A stretch of DNA of 64,000 nt from contig NZ_JGZI01000009.1 in NCBI RefSeq assembly GCF_000741705.1, forward strand, positions 62,001-126,000. Direction: 5' to 3'. How positions within the stretch are numbered: the stretch's first letter is position 1; each line of letters starts with the position of its first letter. Positions 38,934 to 48,642 of this stretch are shown one piece after another. The notes beneath the pieces were generated by a model. That model saw only the letters and a list, made by a program, of their open reading frames with translations, had not been told where the DNA came from and ran no database searches. The DNA comes from Bifidobacterium psychraerophilum. GTDB taxonomy: Bacteria > Actinomycetota > Actinomycetes > Actinomycetales > Bifidobacteriaceae. A program made the position numbers and the translations under genes.

Positions 38934-38939
38934 TATAGT
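38934..38939 (+). promoter_or_regulatory. Candidate -10 box, leaderless start of gatC
   Basis: TATAGT ends seven bases before the gatC ATG. An inverted repeat TGTGTC-N6-GACACA (38916-38933) abuts it and could be an operator. Confidence 0.5.
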
Positions 38940-38946
38940 GAGTGCT

Positions 38947-39243
38947 ATGCCAACATTCACACGAGAAGAAATCGAGCATTTGGGAGACCTGGCTCGTATC
39001 GCACTCACCGATGACGAGATCACCCGACTCCAGGGCGAGCTCAATGTGATCGCGGAGTCGATTGCAAAAGTCCAGGAGGTCGCCGGTGAGGACGTGCCTC
39101 CCACGGCGAATCCCGTTCCCCTCGAAGCCTATCTGCGACCTGATGTGGCGGAGCGTCCGCTGACCCAGGAAGAGGCCTTGGCCGCGGCTCCGGCGACTGA
39201 ATCCGGGATGTTCGTGGCACCGCGCATTTTGGGTGAGGAGTGA
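38947..39243 (+). CDS. gatC: Asp/Glu-tRNA amidotransferase subunit C
   Basis: 98-aa belt subunit that wraps GatA and GatB in the enzyme converting Glu-tRNA(Gln) and/or Asp-tRNA(Asn). The N-terminus [22 protein letters not shown] and the central [15 protein letters not shown] are family-typical, as is the short C-terminal RILGEE. The start has no ribosome-binding site and lies seven bases after a TATAGT box, so the gatCAB message is probably leaderless. gatA follows with its Shine-Dalgarno inside the gatC end. Confidence 0.94.
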   Translation: MPTFTREEIEHLGDLARIALTDDEITRLQGELNVIAESIAKVQEVAGEDVPPTANPVPLEAYLRPDVAERPLTQEEALAAAPATESGMFVAPRILGEE

Positions 39244-39251
39244 GGGAATCA

Positions 39252-40793
39252 ATGACACAGCAAACTGAACTCGTTACACTCAGCGCCGCCCAGATGGCGG
39301 AAGCGATCAACGCAGGCGAGGTCTCAAGCCGGGAGCTTGTGGAGGCGCAACTCGCTGCCATCGATGCGGCCGAGCCGAGCATTCAGGCCTTCCTTCAGGT
39401 ATCCCGTGATCAGGCCCTGCAACAGGCTGATGATTTCGATGCGCGACGCCAATCCGGTGACGTGGATGGGCTGCCCGAGTTGGCCGGCGTCCCGATCGCC
39501 GTCAAGGACATGATTGTGACGAAGGGCATTGCGACCACCGCGGCATCGAAGATCCTGGAAGGTTGGATTCCTCCTTACGACGCGACCGTGGTGCGCAAAC
39601 TGAAGCATGCGGGAATGCCGATTCTCGGCAAGACCAATCTCGATGAGTTCGCCCAGGGCTCGTCAACCGAGCACAGCGCTTACCAGACCACGCACAACCC
39701 ATGGGACACCAGCCGTGTGCCGGGCGGTTCAGGTGGCGGTTCCGCCTCCGCAGTGGCCGCCTTCGAGGCGCCTTTGGCCCTCGGCACCGACACCGGCGGT
39801 TCCATCCGTCAGCCAGGTGCTTTGACGGGAACGGTCGGTGTGAAGCCCACCTATGGTGGTGTCTCACGGTTCGGAGCCATCGCGATGGCTTCCTCGCTCG
39901 ATCAGATAGGACCAGTTTCACGCACCGTTCTCGATGCGGCATTGCTGCATGAGGTCATCGGTGGATATGACGAGCGTGACTCCACATCGATCCCCAAGCC
40001 ACTCGGGAAGCTGGCTGATGCCGCTCGTGAAGGCCAGCGACAGGATCTGCATGGCATGCGTGTCGGTCTGGTCAAGGAAATCGGCGGTGAGGGCTTCCAA
40101 CCTGGCGTCGAGGCTCGTTTCCGTGAAGCGGTCAGTGCCCTTGAGGCGATGGGCGCGGAGGTCGTTGAAGTCTCATGTCCTCATTTCTCGTACTCGCTTG
40201 GCGCGTACTACATCATCATGCCTTCCGAGGTCTCTAGCAATCTCGCACGCTACGATGGCATGCGCTATGGTCTGCGCGTGATGCCACCGGAAGGCAAGGC
40301 GCAAACGGCGGCCAACATGATGGCAGCCACCCGTGAACAGGGCTTCGGCGATGAGGTCAAGCGTCGCATCATCCTCGGCACCTACGCCCTTTCAGCGGGA
40401 TACTACGATGCTTGGTATGGTTCGGCGCAGAAGGTGCGCACGCTGATCATCCGCGACTTCGCCCAGGCATTCGAGCAGGTTGACGTGCTGGTCTCCCCGA
40501 CGAGCCCGAGCACGGCATTCAAATTCGGCGAGAAAATGGATGACCCTCTGACGATGTATCTCAACGATGTGGCCACCATCCCCGCGAATCTCGCAGGCGT
40601 CCCTGCCATGTCCATACCTGCAGGCCTCAGCGATGACGGTCTGCCCGTAGGCTTCCAGTTCTTCGCACCCCAGATGAAGGATGAAGTGATGTACAAGCCT
40701 GCGGCGGCACTGGAGGCCGCACTGCTCGAACAGCAGCATGGTCCGATCTGGCAGTCCATGAACACCCCTTGGCTTGATGGCCTGAACAAGTAA
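39252..40793 (+). CDS. gatA: Asp/Glu-tRNA amidotransferase subunit A
   Basis: The amidase subunit (513 aa) releases ammonia from glutamine. The Lys-cisSer-Ser triad is present: Lys in [14 protein letters not shown], Ser in the Gly/Ser-rich [13 protein letters not shown], and Ser in [17 protein letters not shown] 39252 has GAGGAGTGAGG upstream, overlapping the end of gatC; a GTG at 39240 is also in frame. It lies between gatC and gatB in the order C-A-B. Confidence 0.97.
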   Translation: MTQQTELVTLSAAQMAEAINAGEVSSRELVEAQLAAIDAAEPSIQAFLQVSRDQALQQADDFDARRQSGDVDGLPELAGVPIAVKDMIVTKGIATTAASKILEGWIPPYDATVVRKLKHAGMPILGKTNLDEFAQGSSTEHSAYQTTHNPWDTSRVPGGSGGGSASAVAAFEAPLALGTDTGGSIRQPGALTGTVGVKPTYGGVSRFGAIAMASSLDQIGPVSRTVLDAALLHEVIGGYDERDSTSIPKPLGKLADAAREGQRQDLHGMRVGLVKEIGGEGFQPGVEARFREAVSALEAMGAEVVEVSCPHFSYSLGAYYIIMPSEVSSNLARYDGMRYGLRVMPPEGKAQTAANMMAATREQGFGDEVKRRIILGTYALSAGYYDAWYGSAQKVRTLIIRDFAQAFEQVDVLVSPTSPSTAFKFGEKMDDPLTMYLNDVATIPANLAGVPAMSIPAGLSDDGLPVGFQFFAPQMKDEVMYKPAAALEAALLEQQHGPIWQSMNTPWLDGLNK

Positions 40794-40816
40794 GCATCGG
40801 AAGGATTACATTCGAT

Positions 40817-42319
40817 ATGGCTGATAAATTGATGAAGTACGCCGATGCCGTCTCCAAGTTCGACCCGGTTTTCGGTCTTGAGGTCCATGTGGAGCTCAGC
40901 ACGAACACGAAACTGTTCTGCCCTGCGCACATTGAATTCGGCGGCGAACCGAACTCGCAGCTCACCCCGGTCTCCCTTGGTCTGCCCGGCAGCCTGCCGG
41001 TGGTGAACAAAACCGCGATCGACTACGCGGTCAAGCTGGGCTTGGCATTGCACTGCGAGATCGCGGAATGGAGCCAGTTCGCCCGCAAGAACTACTTCTA
41101 CCCGGATATGCCCCGCGACTATCAGATCTCCCAGTATGACAAGCCACTGAACGGCAACGGCTATCTGGATGTGGAACTGGATGACGGTGAGATCTTCCGC
41201 GTGCAGATCGAACGTGCCCACGTCGAGGATGATGCAGGGAAGAACACCCATGTCGGTGGTGCGGACGGCCGCATCGAGGGCGCCGACCATTCATTGTGCG
41301 ATTACAACCGCGCAGGGGTGCCCCTGGTTGAAATCGTGACCAAGCCAGTCGAGGGCGCCGGTGAACGCGCCCCGGAAATAGCCGGTGCATATGTGCGCGC
41401 CATACGCGATATCGTCAAGGCCCTGAACATCTCACACGCCCGCATGGAGCAGGGCAATATGAGGGCCGATGTCAACGTCTCGCTGCGCAGGAACGAGGGC
41501 GATCCTCTGGGAACCCGCTCGGAGACCAAGAACGTGAACACCTTCAAGGGCATCGAGAAGACGATGGCCTACGAGATTCGCAGACAGGCCGCCATTCTCG
41601 ATGCAGGTGGCGAAATTCTTCAGGAGACGCGCCACTGGGATGAGTCGTCACAGAGCACGGCCGGTGGCCGCGTGAAGTCCGACGCCGATGATTACCGTTA
41701 TTTCCCCGATCCCGATCTGGTCATGGTGCATGTCACCAGCGACCACATCGAGGAGCTGGCCAAGCAGATGCCCGAGATGCCACGCGAGCGTCGTGCCAGG
41801 TTGAAGTCCGAATGGGGATTCTCCGATCTGGAGATGAGGGATGCGGTCAATGCCGATGCCCTCGATCTGATCGAAGCCACGGTCCAGGCAGGTGCCAAAG
41901 CCTCGGGTGCGCGCAAATGGTGGATGGGAGAATTGTCCCGCGAAGCCAATGCCAGGGATCTGACCCTTGCCGAGTTGCCGATCACCCCGGAGGATGTGGC
42001 TCAGGTGGAGGCGCTGATCGCCAAGGGCTCCTTGAACGACAAACTCGCCAAGCAGACCGTATCCGGTGTGCTCGCCGGTGAGGGAACCCCTGAGGAGGTC
42101 GTGAGCAAGCACGGCTATCAGGTGGTTTCCGATGATGGTGCGTTGCTCGCGGCGATCGACGAAGCCTTCGCCGCCAACCCGGATATCGTCGAAAAGCTCA
42201 AAGCGGGCAATATGAAGCCGATGGGTGCGATCATCGGTTCGGTGATGAAGGCGACGCATGGTCAGGCCGATGCGAAGGCGGTACGCAGCATCGTTTCGGA
42301 AAAAATCGCATCGCTCTGA
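40817..42319 (+). CDS. gatB: Asp/Glu-tRNA amidotransferase subunit B
   Basis: The 500-aa subunit activates the misacylated tRNA with [23 protein letters not shown] opens the cradle domain; [54 protein letters not shown] and [11 protein letters not shown] follow, then the helical and tail (YqeY-like) domains ending [21 protein letters not shown] site precedes the ATG. With gluQ and valS this makes the window rich in tRNA-charging functions. Confidence 0.97.
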   Translation: MADKLMKYADAVSKFDPVFGLEVHVELSTNTKLFCPAHIEFGGEPNSQLTPVSLGLPGSLPVVNKTAIDYAVKLGLALHCEIAEWSQFARKNYFYPDMPRDYQISQYDKPLNGNGYLDVELDDGEIFRVQIERAHVEDDAGKNTHVGGADGRIEGADHSLCDYNRAGVPLVEIVTKPVEGAGERAPEIAGAYVRAIRDIVKALNISHARMEQGNMRADVNVSLRRNEGDPLGTRSETKNVNTFKGIEKTMAYEIRRQAAILDAGGEILQETRHWDESSQSTAGGRVKSDADDYRYFPDPDLVMVHVTSDHIEELAKQMPEMPRERRARLKSEWGFSDLEMRDAVNADALDLIEATVQAGAKASGARKWWMGELSREANARDLTLAELPITPEDVAQVEALIAKGSLNDKLAKQTVSGVLAGEGTPEEVVSKHGYQVVSDDGALLAAIDEAFAANPDIVEKLKAGNMKPMGAIIGSVMKATHGQADAKAVRSIVSEKIASL

Positions 42320-42402
42320 TGTACACTGTGATGCGCGCGATTCCATCGAGACGTAAAATTCTTGAGTGGTTTCCAAGTCACTAGCAACTACGAAGGCGGC
42401 AC

Positions 42403-43557
42403 ATGGTACAAGCCAACGAGGTCACAGGGCCGGAGTCGGAACAGACCAGGGAGCTTCCGGAGCGTCTGATCATTCCTGAGATCAAAGGGGAGATGGTTCA
42501 TCTGCGCCCGGCAGGTCTTGACGACCTGGCGTATATGGATCAGCTTGAAGCCTTCTACAATGCTTCGGGCATCACAGGCAAGGGCCCCCAGGCGGAACGG
42601 GCCGTTGTGCACACCTGGGTGCGTCGTTCGGTCGCATGGAGTTGGGGGCAAACCGCCGGCGAATCCGGTGTGGGTGATCCCGAATCCCGCAGGACGGTGG
42701 CATGGGCGATGCTCGCCAGCTCCGAGGCGAACGATGATGCCGCCGATTCCGCGGACACGGATGGCGATGCCATCATCGGCATGATTTTCCTGATCGACAT
42801 CGACGGTTGGGCCCGCTCGGCGCGCATACAGGTGGTGCTGGGCAAGAACTACCGTGGCCGTGGGTATTCACGTGACGCCATGCCTCGTGTGATGACATAC
42901 GGTTTTGCCCCCGAGCCGGCCGGACTCGGCCTGCACCGTATCTGGGTCAGCGTGCCCGAGAAGAACACGCGTTCAACCTCGGTCTACCAGTCGCTCGGAT
43001 TCGTGCCGCAGGGAACGTCACGTGACGCCTTGTGGGATGCCGAGAACGGGAAGTACCAGGATCTTATCGTCATGGACACGCTCGTCGATGAGTACGACCC
43101 GATCCAGTCGCTTGATGCATTCGGAATGCATGTGATCGAGGATAACCCGGGTGTGCGCGAGGCCCTGAGTGCCAAAGAGCATTCCCTGGCTCTGAGACTG
43201 AACGGCGAAGGGCTTCGTGGGGCGCATGCCAACGGCGTGCATGCCGATGCCGATCGTAAGGGGAAGAAGCCCTCCGGACAGGGTTCCGCCGACCGATCCG
43301 ATCCCCGATCCTCGTCAGCGCATGATGCAGACGAAGCTCTCTCCGAGGCCGCAGCCTCCGAAGAGGTCGCCAGGCTGCAGCGGGCCGGGCATGAGGCCGC
43401 AGGCCGTGCGGATACCGAGAACAGCTCCCAGGAGGAACATCCCGACGACCAGGCGGATTGGCCATACAACCAGAGCAGCCGCAAGACTTCCAAGCGCGCA
43501 TGGTGGAGGAATATCGGCCGTGGACGCAGCCGTACGGATGAAGGTCAAAAGGACTGA
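42403..43557 (+). CDS. GNAT-family N-acetyltransferase with long disordered C-terminal tail
   Basis: 384 aa. Residues ~20-235 form a RimJ/RimL-like GNAT domain: MVHLRPAGLDDLAYMD, VVLGKNYRGRGYSRDAMPRVMTYGF (acetyl-CoA binding), LGLHRIWVSVPEKNTRSTSVYQSLGFVPQG. The last ~120 residues are hydrophilic, rich in Ser, Glu, Asp and Ala, predicted disordered, ending in a basic Trp-containing segment (RAWWRNIGRGRSR). A Gly/Asp-rich loop (EANDDAADSADTDGD) interrupts the domain. Substrate unknown. DUF2469 follows after four bases, suggesting co-translation. Confidence 0.85.
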   Translation: MVQANEVTGPESEQTRELPERLIIPEIKGEMVHLRPAGLDDLAYMDQLEAFYNASGITGKGPQAERAVVHTWVRRSVAWSWGQTAGESGVGDPESRRTVAWAMLASSEANDDAADSADTDGDAIIGMIFLIDIDGWARSARIQVVLGKNYRGRGYSRDAMPRVMTYGFAPEPAGLGLHRIWVSVPEKNTRSTSVYQSLGFVPQGTSRDALWDAENGKYQDLIVMDTLVDEYDPIQSLDAFGMHVIEDNPGVREALSAKEHSLALRLNGEGLRGAHANGVHADADRKGKKPSGQGSADRSDPRSSSAHDADEALSEAAASEEVARLQRAGHEAAGRADTENSSQEEHPDDQADWPYNQSSRKTSKRAWWRNIGRGRSRTDEGQKD

Positions 43558-43561
43558 AGCA

Positions 43562-43876
43562 ATGAGTGCTGAAGATTTGGATAACTACGAGACCGACGCG
43601 GAGTTGGCGCTGTACCGCGAGTATCGCGATGTAATCAAGCTGTTCACCTATGTGGTTGAAACGGAACGCAGATTCTATCTGGCGAACAAGGTGGATTTCA
43701 ATGTCCGCAGCGCAGGTCAGGATGTCTATTTCGACGTTCGGTTGACGGATGCCTGGGTCTGGGATGTGTATCGGCCCAGTCGTTTCGTGAAGAATGTCCG
43801 CATTGTCACATTCAAGGATGTCAATGTGGAAGAGGTTCAGAAATCGGATATCGATATCCCCGATTCCATGGAGTGA
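43562..43876 (+). CDS. DUF2469 conserved actinobacterial protein
   Basis: 104-aa acidic protein matching the actinobacterial DUF2469 family: SAEDLDNYETDAELALYREYRDV, FTYVVETERRFYLANKVD, VYFDVRLTDAWVWDVYRPSRFVKNVRIVTFKDVNVEEV. Function unknown; in other actinobacteria it sits beside rnhB or YraN genes, which are absent here. ATG 43562 starts four bases after the GNAT gene's stop and is preceded by a weak purine run. Soluble, with no cysteines or membrane segment. Confidence 0.88.
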   Translation: MSAEDLDNYETDAELALYREYRDVIKLFTYVVETERRFYLANKVDFNVRSAGQDVYFDVRLTDAWVWDVYRPSRFVKNVRIVTFKDVNVEEVQKSDIDIPDSME

Positions 43877-44013
43877 TGGGCCTGCAAGGGAAACCTCCGC
43901 GACGGCGCGGGCGTATTGTTGTGTGAGGGAATATTGGGCATTGCCTGCCGCCATCCATGATGCGGCGCTGCTCATATAGACTGAGGAAGATTATCTGCGT
44001 GCAGGAGGTTAAG

Positions 44014-45603
44014 GTGACGAATAAGCAATCCGTTGTAATCATCGGCGGTGGACCGGCTGGTCTGACGGCGGCATGGGAGCTCGCCAAAGACGGCGGCAGT
44101 GAACGATACGATGTGACCGTGCTGGAAGCCACCAAGCAGTTCGGTGGTATTTCGCGCACCGTCAAACACAACGGCAACCGGATGGATATCGGTGGGCACC
44201 GTTTCTTCTCCAAGGACGACAGGATCATGGACTGGTGGAAGAACGTCCTTCCGCTGCAGGGTGCGCCTTCGTACGACGACAAGAAACTCGGACGTCACCA
44301 TGATCTGGAGCCCGGTGGTCCGGATCCGGAGAAAACAGACAAGGTGCTGCTTAAGCGACACCGTGTATCGAGGATCTACTGGAACCATCATTTCTTTGAT
44401 TATCCGATCTCACTGTCCTGGAACACTTTGAAGGCGCTTGGCTTCAGGTTGACGATGGTCGCCGGATTCAGCTACCTCAAATCGGTGTTCCACAAGCTGC
44501 CCGAAGACAATCTGGAGAACTTCTACATCAATCGTTTCGGACGGAAGCTGTACTCGATGTTCTTTGCCGGGTACACCGAGAAACTCTGGGGCAGAGCCCC
44601 GAAGGAGATCAGTGCGGACTGGGGTGCGCAGAGGGTCAAAGGCCTGAGCATCATGGGCGTGCTGAAGAACGCCGTGCAGAAGATGCTGCCGAAGAAACGT
44701 GACTCGCATGAGGTGGAGACGAGTCTCATCGAAGAGTTCTGGTACCCGAAGCTGGGGCCGGGGCAACTCTGGGAGACCGTGGAGGCCAACTGCCGCGAGG
44801 TCGGCGTGCATGTCATCACCGATGCCAAAGTGGTCGAACTGGATCAGCGGGATGGCCGTCTTTCCTCCGTGGTCTACCTCGATGCCGAAGGCAAGAAGGT
44901 CTCGCTTGAGGCCGATGAGGTCATATCCTCGATGCCGATCAAGGATCTCGTCAACGCGGTCAAGGCTTCCCCCCAATCAGCTCCGAAGGATATGGCGGAG
45001 ATCGCCAATGGTCTGCCGTACCGTGACTTCGTGACCGTGGGGCTGCTCGTCAAGAAACTGCGCATCCGCAACACCACGGACACCCCTACGCTGGGTAATC
45101 CGCCGATCGTCCCCGATTGCTGGATCTACGTTCAGGATCCGGGATTCAAGGTCGGCCGTCTGCAGATGTTCAACAACTGGAGTCCGTATCTCGTCAAGGA
45201 TGTTGATGACACGGTCTGGATCGGTCTTGAGTACTTCTGTGAGGAAGGCGATGACTTCTGGAACCTCAGCGATGAGAAGGCTACGGCATTCGCCGTCGAC
45301 GAGTTGACCCGCATGGGGATCATCAACGGTCCGCAGGATGTGATGGATTCGCATCGTGAGCGGGTCCCCAAGGCCTACCCGGCATACTTCGACACCTACG
45401 ACCGTATGCCCGAGCTGGTCGAATGGCTTGACTCCTTCGGCAATCTGTACTGCGTCGGGCGCAACGGGCAGCACCACTACAACAACCAGGACCATTCGAT
45501 GGCCACTTCAATGGAGGCTGTCGATAACATTCGCACCGGAAGAACATCGAAGACGAATGTCTGGAATGTCAACACCGAGAAGAGCTACCACGAGGAGAAG
45601 TAG
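44014..45603 (+). CDS. FAD-dependent oxidoreductase, amine-oxidase/UDP-galactopyranose-mutase-like
   Basis: 529 aa. The N-terminus has a dinucleotide fold ([17 protein letters not shown]) with [14 protein letters not shown] and DIGGHRFFS, the second FAD contact of NAD(P)-binding-8 flavoproteins. [24 protein letters not shown] is the most conserved block; the C-terminal FAD-binding segment is [25 protein letters not shown]. It resembles proteins annotated as UGM-like but is ~145 aa longer than Glf and lacks its HLFHTSN motif, so a different sugar-nucleotide or lipid substrate is likely. GTG 44014 follows CAGGAGG. A 20-bp stem hairpin ends the unit. Confidence 0.82.
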   Translation: MTNKQSVVIIGGGPAGLTAAWELAKDGGSERYDVTVLEATKQFGGISRTVKHNGNRMDIGGHRFFSKDDRIMDWWKNVLPLQGAPSYDDKKLGRHHDLEPGGPDPEKTDKVLLKRHRVSRIYWNHHFFDYPISLSWNTLKALGFRLTMVAGFSYLKSVFHKLPEDNLENFYINRFGRKLYSMFFAGYTEKLWGRAPKEISADWGAQRVKGLSIMGVLKNAVQKMLPKKRDSHEVETSLIEEFWYPKLGPGQLWETVEANCREVGVHVITDAKVVELDQRDGRLSSVVYLDAEGKKVSLEADEVISSMPIKDLVNAVKASPQSAPKDMAEIANGLPYRDFVTVGLLVKKLRIRNTTDTPTLGNPPIVPDCWIYVQDPGFKVGRLQMFNNWSPYLVKDVDDTVWIGLEYFCEEGDDFWNLSDEKATAFAVDELTRMGIINGPQDVMDSHRERVPKAYPAYFDTYDRMPELVEWLDSFGNLYCVGRNGQHHYNNQDHSMATSMEAVDNIRTGRTSKTNVWNVNTEKSYHEEK

Positions 45604-45685
45604 GTAGCGGTCAGCAGGTAGATCCAAGCGGGATTCCGCCGCGCATCCCATCGGGCCTTCGGCCCGCACCGACGCGGCATGTGAT

Positions 45686-45737
45686 ATGACGGCGGTTGCC
45701 CATCATTGCCGAGAGGCTGATGGGCAACCGCCGTCAT
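45686..45737 (+). terminator. Long hairpin terminator upstream of rho
   Basis: Perfect 20-bp inverted repeat (ATGACGGCGGTTGCCCATCA and complement) around a 12-base loop, followed by TGTGC. Confidence 0.85.
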
Positions 45738-45830
45738 TGTGCATCGGTCCGGATGCGTCTTGCGGGGACTGGCGGCCGAATCGATGCGCTCGGACGGGAA
45801 CCGAACTGGACATGCTTCTGGCGTTTCGTT

Positions 45831-45859
45831 TTGCATGATGTGCGCTGCCGTTGTAAGGT
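45831..45859 (+). promoter_or_regulatory. Promoter of rho
   Basis: TTGCAT (-35) and TAAGGT (-10) with a 17-base spacer. The predicted start near 45866 gives a leader of about 110 nt. Confidence 0.65.
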
Positions 45860-45900
45860 ATTGGAAGTTCGGAATGCTGAGACAGCTTCGGACTTCCAAT
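45860..45900 (+). promoter_or_regulatory. Inverted repeat at the start of the rho leader
   Basis: ATTGGAAGT (45860-45868) pairs with ACTTCCAAT (45892-45900); inside, GCTG-AGA-CAGC can form a second stem. It overlaps the predicted transcription start, so it could be an operator or, in part, a leader hairpin. Confidence 0.5.
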
Positions 45901-45976
45901 ATGCGGATATTCCGCCATTATTCTCTAGCCACGTCAGACTATGTGTCGACGAAGCGGTAGGAAAGGCATAATTACT

Positions 45977-47926
45977 GTGGCAACAAGCCAAAAACTTACT
46001 GAGATGAAACTGCCTGAGCTCAAGGAGCTCGCCAAGCAGCTGGGTCTGCGGGGCACCTCCACGATGCGTAAGCCCGCTCTGATAGCGACCATTGAAGCTG
46101 CACGTTCCGGCGGTGCTGCACCCGCCGGCGTGACCGTACGGACGGTAAACGCCAGCCAGCAGCCCGATGATTCCTCAAACAAGCAGGACATCGACGAGCA
46201 GGCATCGAAATCCGAGCAGCATGCAGAGGAACAGTCGGATTCATCCAGCGATCCTTTTGCGGTCTCGGACATCGTCAAAGGCGATGCGGGCAGTGCCCCG
46301 ACCAAGAAGGCCACGCATGAGCGGCACACCGTCGAAGAAGAGGAGCCGTTGCAGCTGCCACGACGCAGGCGCAACCGTGCTCAACCCGCACATGACGAGA
46401 CGGCCGAGCACGGTGCGGTCCGCGATCTTGATGACATCCTGGCGGTTCTGCCCAACCGCAATGAGCGCAGCCAGCAGCACTCCGCCGATACGGAGGGTGC
46501 GGGCGAGGAGCGCGAATTCGTACGTCGCGGGCGACGTGATCGCGGGGATCGCAACAACGAGCGCGGTGGCCGCGGTGAACGTAACAGTGACCGCAACAAC
46601 GAGCGCAACAATGACCGCGGCGAGCGTGGCGACAGAGGCAGCGAGCGCAACGGCAGGAATGATCGTGGCGACCGCAATGACCGCAATAATGAGCGCAACA
46701 GCGAACGCCGCAACCGTAACCGTCGTGACCGCTCGGGGGAATACGAGTCCAGGGAAGAGGACCGTCGTGACGATTCCCAGCAGGAGGATCTGGTTCCTGT
46801 GGCGGGCATCGTTGATGTGCTGGATTCCTACGCATTCATCAGGACTTCGGGCTATCTTCCCGGTCCGAATGACGTGTACGTCTCGATGGGGCAGGTCCGC
46901 AAGTACGCCTTGCGCAAGGGTGACGCCGTTCATGGCGCGATTCGCCCACCGCGCGAGGGAGACAGGCGCAATCAGCGCCAGAAGTTCGTACCGCTGCAAT
47001 CCATCGACTCCGTCAATGGCATGAGCGTCGACGATGCTGCCGGCAGGGCGCACTTCAACAAGCTCACCCCGCTCTACCCGCAGGATCGTCTACGCATGGA
47101 GACGCAACCCAATAAGATCACCGGTCGTTTGATCGATATCATCTCGCCGATCGGCAAGGGTCAGCGTGGTTTGATCGTGTCCCCTCCGAAGGCGGGCAAG
47201 ACCATCACGCTGCAGAACATCGCCAACTCCATTTCGACGAATAACCCCGAGGTCCATCTGATGGTGGTCCTGGTGGATGAGCGCCCGGAGGAAGTCACCG
47301 ATATGGAGCGCACCGTCCAGGGAGAAGTCATCTCATCGACCTTCGACCGTCCTGCTTCCGACCACACCACGGTCGCCGAGCTGGCGATCGAACGTGCGAA
47401 GCGCCTGGTCGAACTGGGCCAGGATGTCGTGGTTCTGCTTGATTCGATGACCCGTCTCGCACGTGCTTACAACATCGCCGCCCCGGCTTCAGGACGTATC
47501 CTGTCCGGTGGTGTGGATGCCCAGGCGCTGTATCCGCCGAAGAAGTTCTTCGGCGCCGCCCGGAACATCGAGAACGGCGGATCGCTGACGATTATCGCCT
47601 CCGCTTTGGTGGAGACCGGCTCCAAGATGGACGAGGTCATATTCGAGGAGTTCAAGGGAACCGGCAATATGGAATTGCGTCTCTCCCGCGAGCTGGCCGA
47701 CAAGAGGCTCTTCCCCGCGATCGACATCATCTCCTCCGGCACGCGCCGGGAGGAGCTCATCACGCCTCCGGAGGAGCTGGCCGTGGTCTACCGCCTGCGT
47801 CGCGCCTTCGGTGGCATGGAGCCTGAGCAGGCCTACCAGACCTTGGTCCCGCGTCTGAAGAAGACCGCCACCAACCGTGATTTTCTGGCCGCGATCACAT
47901 CCACGATGCCTCAGATGAAGCAGTAG
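45977..47926 (+). CDS. rho: Transcription termination factor Rho
   Basis: Hexameric RNA helicase that ends transcription. The 649-aa protein begins with a SAP-like Rho-N motif (LTEMKLPELKELAKQLGLRG) and, after an acidic stretch, has an actinobacterial insertion of ~75 residues (about 182-258) made almost only of Arg, Asn, Asp, Gly and Glu. The RNA-binding cold-shock fold (VAGIVDVLDSYAFIRTSGYLPG) and ATPase core follow: Walker A PPKAGKT, VLVDERPEEVTDM, LLDSMTRLARAYN, the Q/R loop SGGVDAQALYPPKKFFGAARN. GTG 45977 is in frame, with AGGAAAGG ~9 bases upstream. Confidence 0.96.
   Translation: MATSQKLTEMKLPELKELAKQLGLRGTSTMRKPALIATIEAARSGGAAPAGVTVRTVNASQQPDDSSNKQDIDEQASKSEQHAEEQSDSSSDPFAVSDIVKGDAGSAPTKKATHERHTVEEEEPLQLPRRRRNRAQPAHDETAEHGAVRDLDDILAVLPNRNERSQQHSADTEGAGEEREFVRRGRRDRGDRNNERGGRGERNSDRNNERNNDRGERGDRGSERNGRNDRGDRNDRNNERNSERRNRNRRDRSGEYESREEDRRDDSQQEDLVPVAGIVDVLDSYAFIRTSGYLPGPNDVYVSMGQVRKYALRKGDAVHGAIRPPREGDRRNQRQKFVPLQSIDSVNGMSVDDAAGRAHFNKLTPLYPQDRLRMETQPNKITGRLIDIISPIGKGQRGLIVSPPKAGKTITLQNIANSISTNNPEVHLMVVLVDERPEEVTDMERTVQGEVISSTFDRPASDHTTVAELAIERAKRLVELGQDVVVLLDSMTRLARAYNIAAPASGRILSGGVDAQALYPPKKFFGAARNIENGGSLTIIASALVETGSKMDEVIFEEFKGTGNMELRLSRELADKRLFPAIDIISSGTRREELITPPEELAVVYRLRRAFGGMEPEQAYQTLVPRLKKTATNRDFLAAITSTMPQMKQ
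46520..46770 (+). repeat. Repetitive coding stretch for the Arg/Asn/Asp-rich insert of Rho
   Basis: Imperfect short repeats of CGCAACAACGAGCGC type encode alternating Arg, Asn, Asp, Glu and Gly. It is prone to length variation by slippage. Confidence 0.75.
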
Positions 47927-47931
47927 ATCAG

Positions 47932-47977
47932 CGATCTCGGGTGCCCGGCGCCGACAGGCATCAGGCACCCGAGATCG
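47932..47977 (+). terminator. Terminator after rho
   Basis: Perfect 14-bp stem (CGATCTCGGGTGCC and complement) with an 18-base loop, six bases after the rho stop. Confidence 0.8.
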
Positions 47978-48075
47978 AATCACCCATGCATCGCTTCCAT
48001 CCAGCGGAGTCATCCGCAGGGCTGTCATGATGTTCATTGCCGGTGTCGTCTCATTTTCCTTGATTGTTCTGGTTG

Positions 48076-48081
48076 TATTCT
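48076..48081 (+). promoter_or_regulatory. Candidate -10 box, leaderless start of the chorismate mutase gene
   Basis: TATTCT ends seven bases before the ATG at 48089; the bases between (AGAAATC) are not a ribosome-binding site. Confidence 0.4.
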
Positions 48082-48088
48082 AGAAATC

Positions 48089-48520
48089 ATGAAAGATGAA
48101 GACGACACCGGCAATTGGCTTCGGCCACAGGACAGCACCGAGGGGTCCGAAGAGGCCTCCACCACGATAGATGCACAGGCCGCGGACGGTAATCCGGAAA
48201 TAGCGCGCTATGTTCAACAGATAGAAGCCCTGCGGCAATCCATAGACAATGTCGACACCGCGATCGTCTCACTGCTGGCCGAACGCTTCAAATACACATC
48301 CCGTGTGGGAGTGCTCAAGGCCCACGCAGGATTCGAACCCGCAGACTATCAGCGTGAGCACGCCCAGATCCAACGTCTCCATCGCATCGCCGAAGATGCG
48401 GGCCTTGATACGGATATTGCGGAGATGTACAGGGAATTCGTCGTCACCGAAACGAAAAAACGTCATAGAAGAATAGCCCAGGCCGGTGGCGACCCGGGTG
48501 TGCTCGATGTCTTCGCCTGA
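48089..48520 (+). CDS. Chorismate mutase (AroQ type)
   Basis: 143-aa all-helical enzyme converting chorismate to prephenate. The core ALRQSIDNVDTAIVSLLAERFKYTSRVGVLKAH carries the expected Arg and Lys ligands, followed by YQREHAQIQRL and a C-terminal helix EMYREFVVTETKKRHRRI. The first ~40 residues are acidic and probably disordered. It is stand-alone, not fused to prephenate dehydratase or DAHP synthase. The message may be leaderless. A strong bidirectional hairpin separates it from valS. Confidence 0.9.
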   Translation: MKDEDDTGNWLRPQDSTEGSEEASTTIDAQAADGNPEIARYVQQIEALRQSIDNVDTAIVSLLAERFKYTSRVGVLKAHAGFEPADYQREHAQIQRLHRIAEDAGLDTDIAEMYREFVVTETKKRHRRIAQAGGDPGVLDVFA

Positions 48521-48538
48521 GCGGAGGGGCCACCGAGG

Positions 48539-48583
48539 CGAGAGGCCTCCTGCCTGTCAATGTTGACGGCAGGAGGCCTCTCG
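48539..48583. terminator. Bidirectional terminator between chorismate mutase and valS
   Basis: CGAGAGGCCTCCTGCC pairs with its exact complement, with one bulged T and then GTCAA/TTGAC closing a 2-base loop: 21 pairs in all. Confidence 0.85.
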
Positions 48584-48642
48584 ATATTGAGCTGAGTCAC
48601 CAAGCGGCGCTCAGCGTGCCCCGGTACGGGCCGGTCGCTGTT

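Larger units (their letters stand above)
45604..45976 (+). other. 373-base intergenic region between the flavoprotein gene and rho
   Basis: Contains the terminator at 45686-45737, a good rho promoter at 45831-45859 and an inverted repeat at 45860-45900. A GGCCTTCGGCC-type small stem lies at about 45654-45664. No coding sequence is convincing here. Confidence 0.65.

Noticed and set aside
46520-46770. Possible CRISPR-like array
   Set aside because: The repeats are short, imperfect, in phase with the rho reading frame and lack unique spacers.
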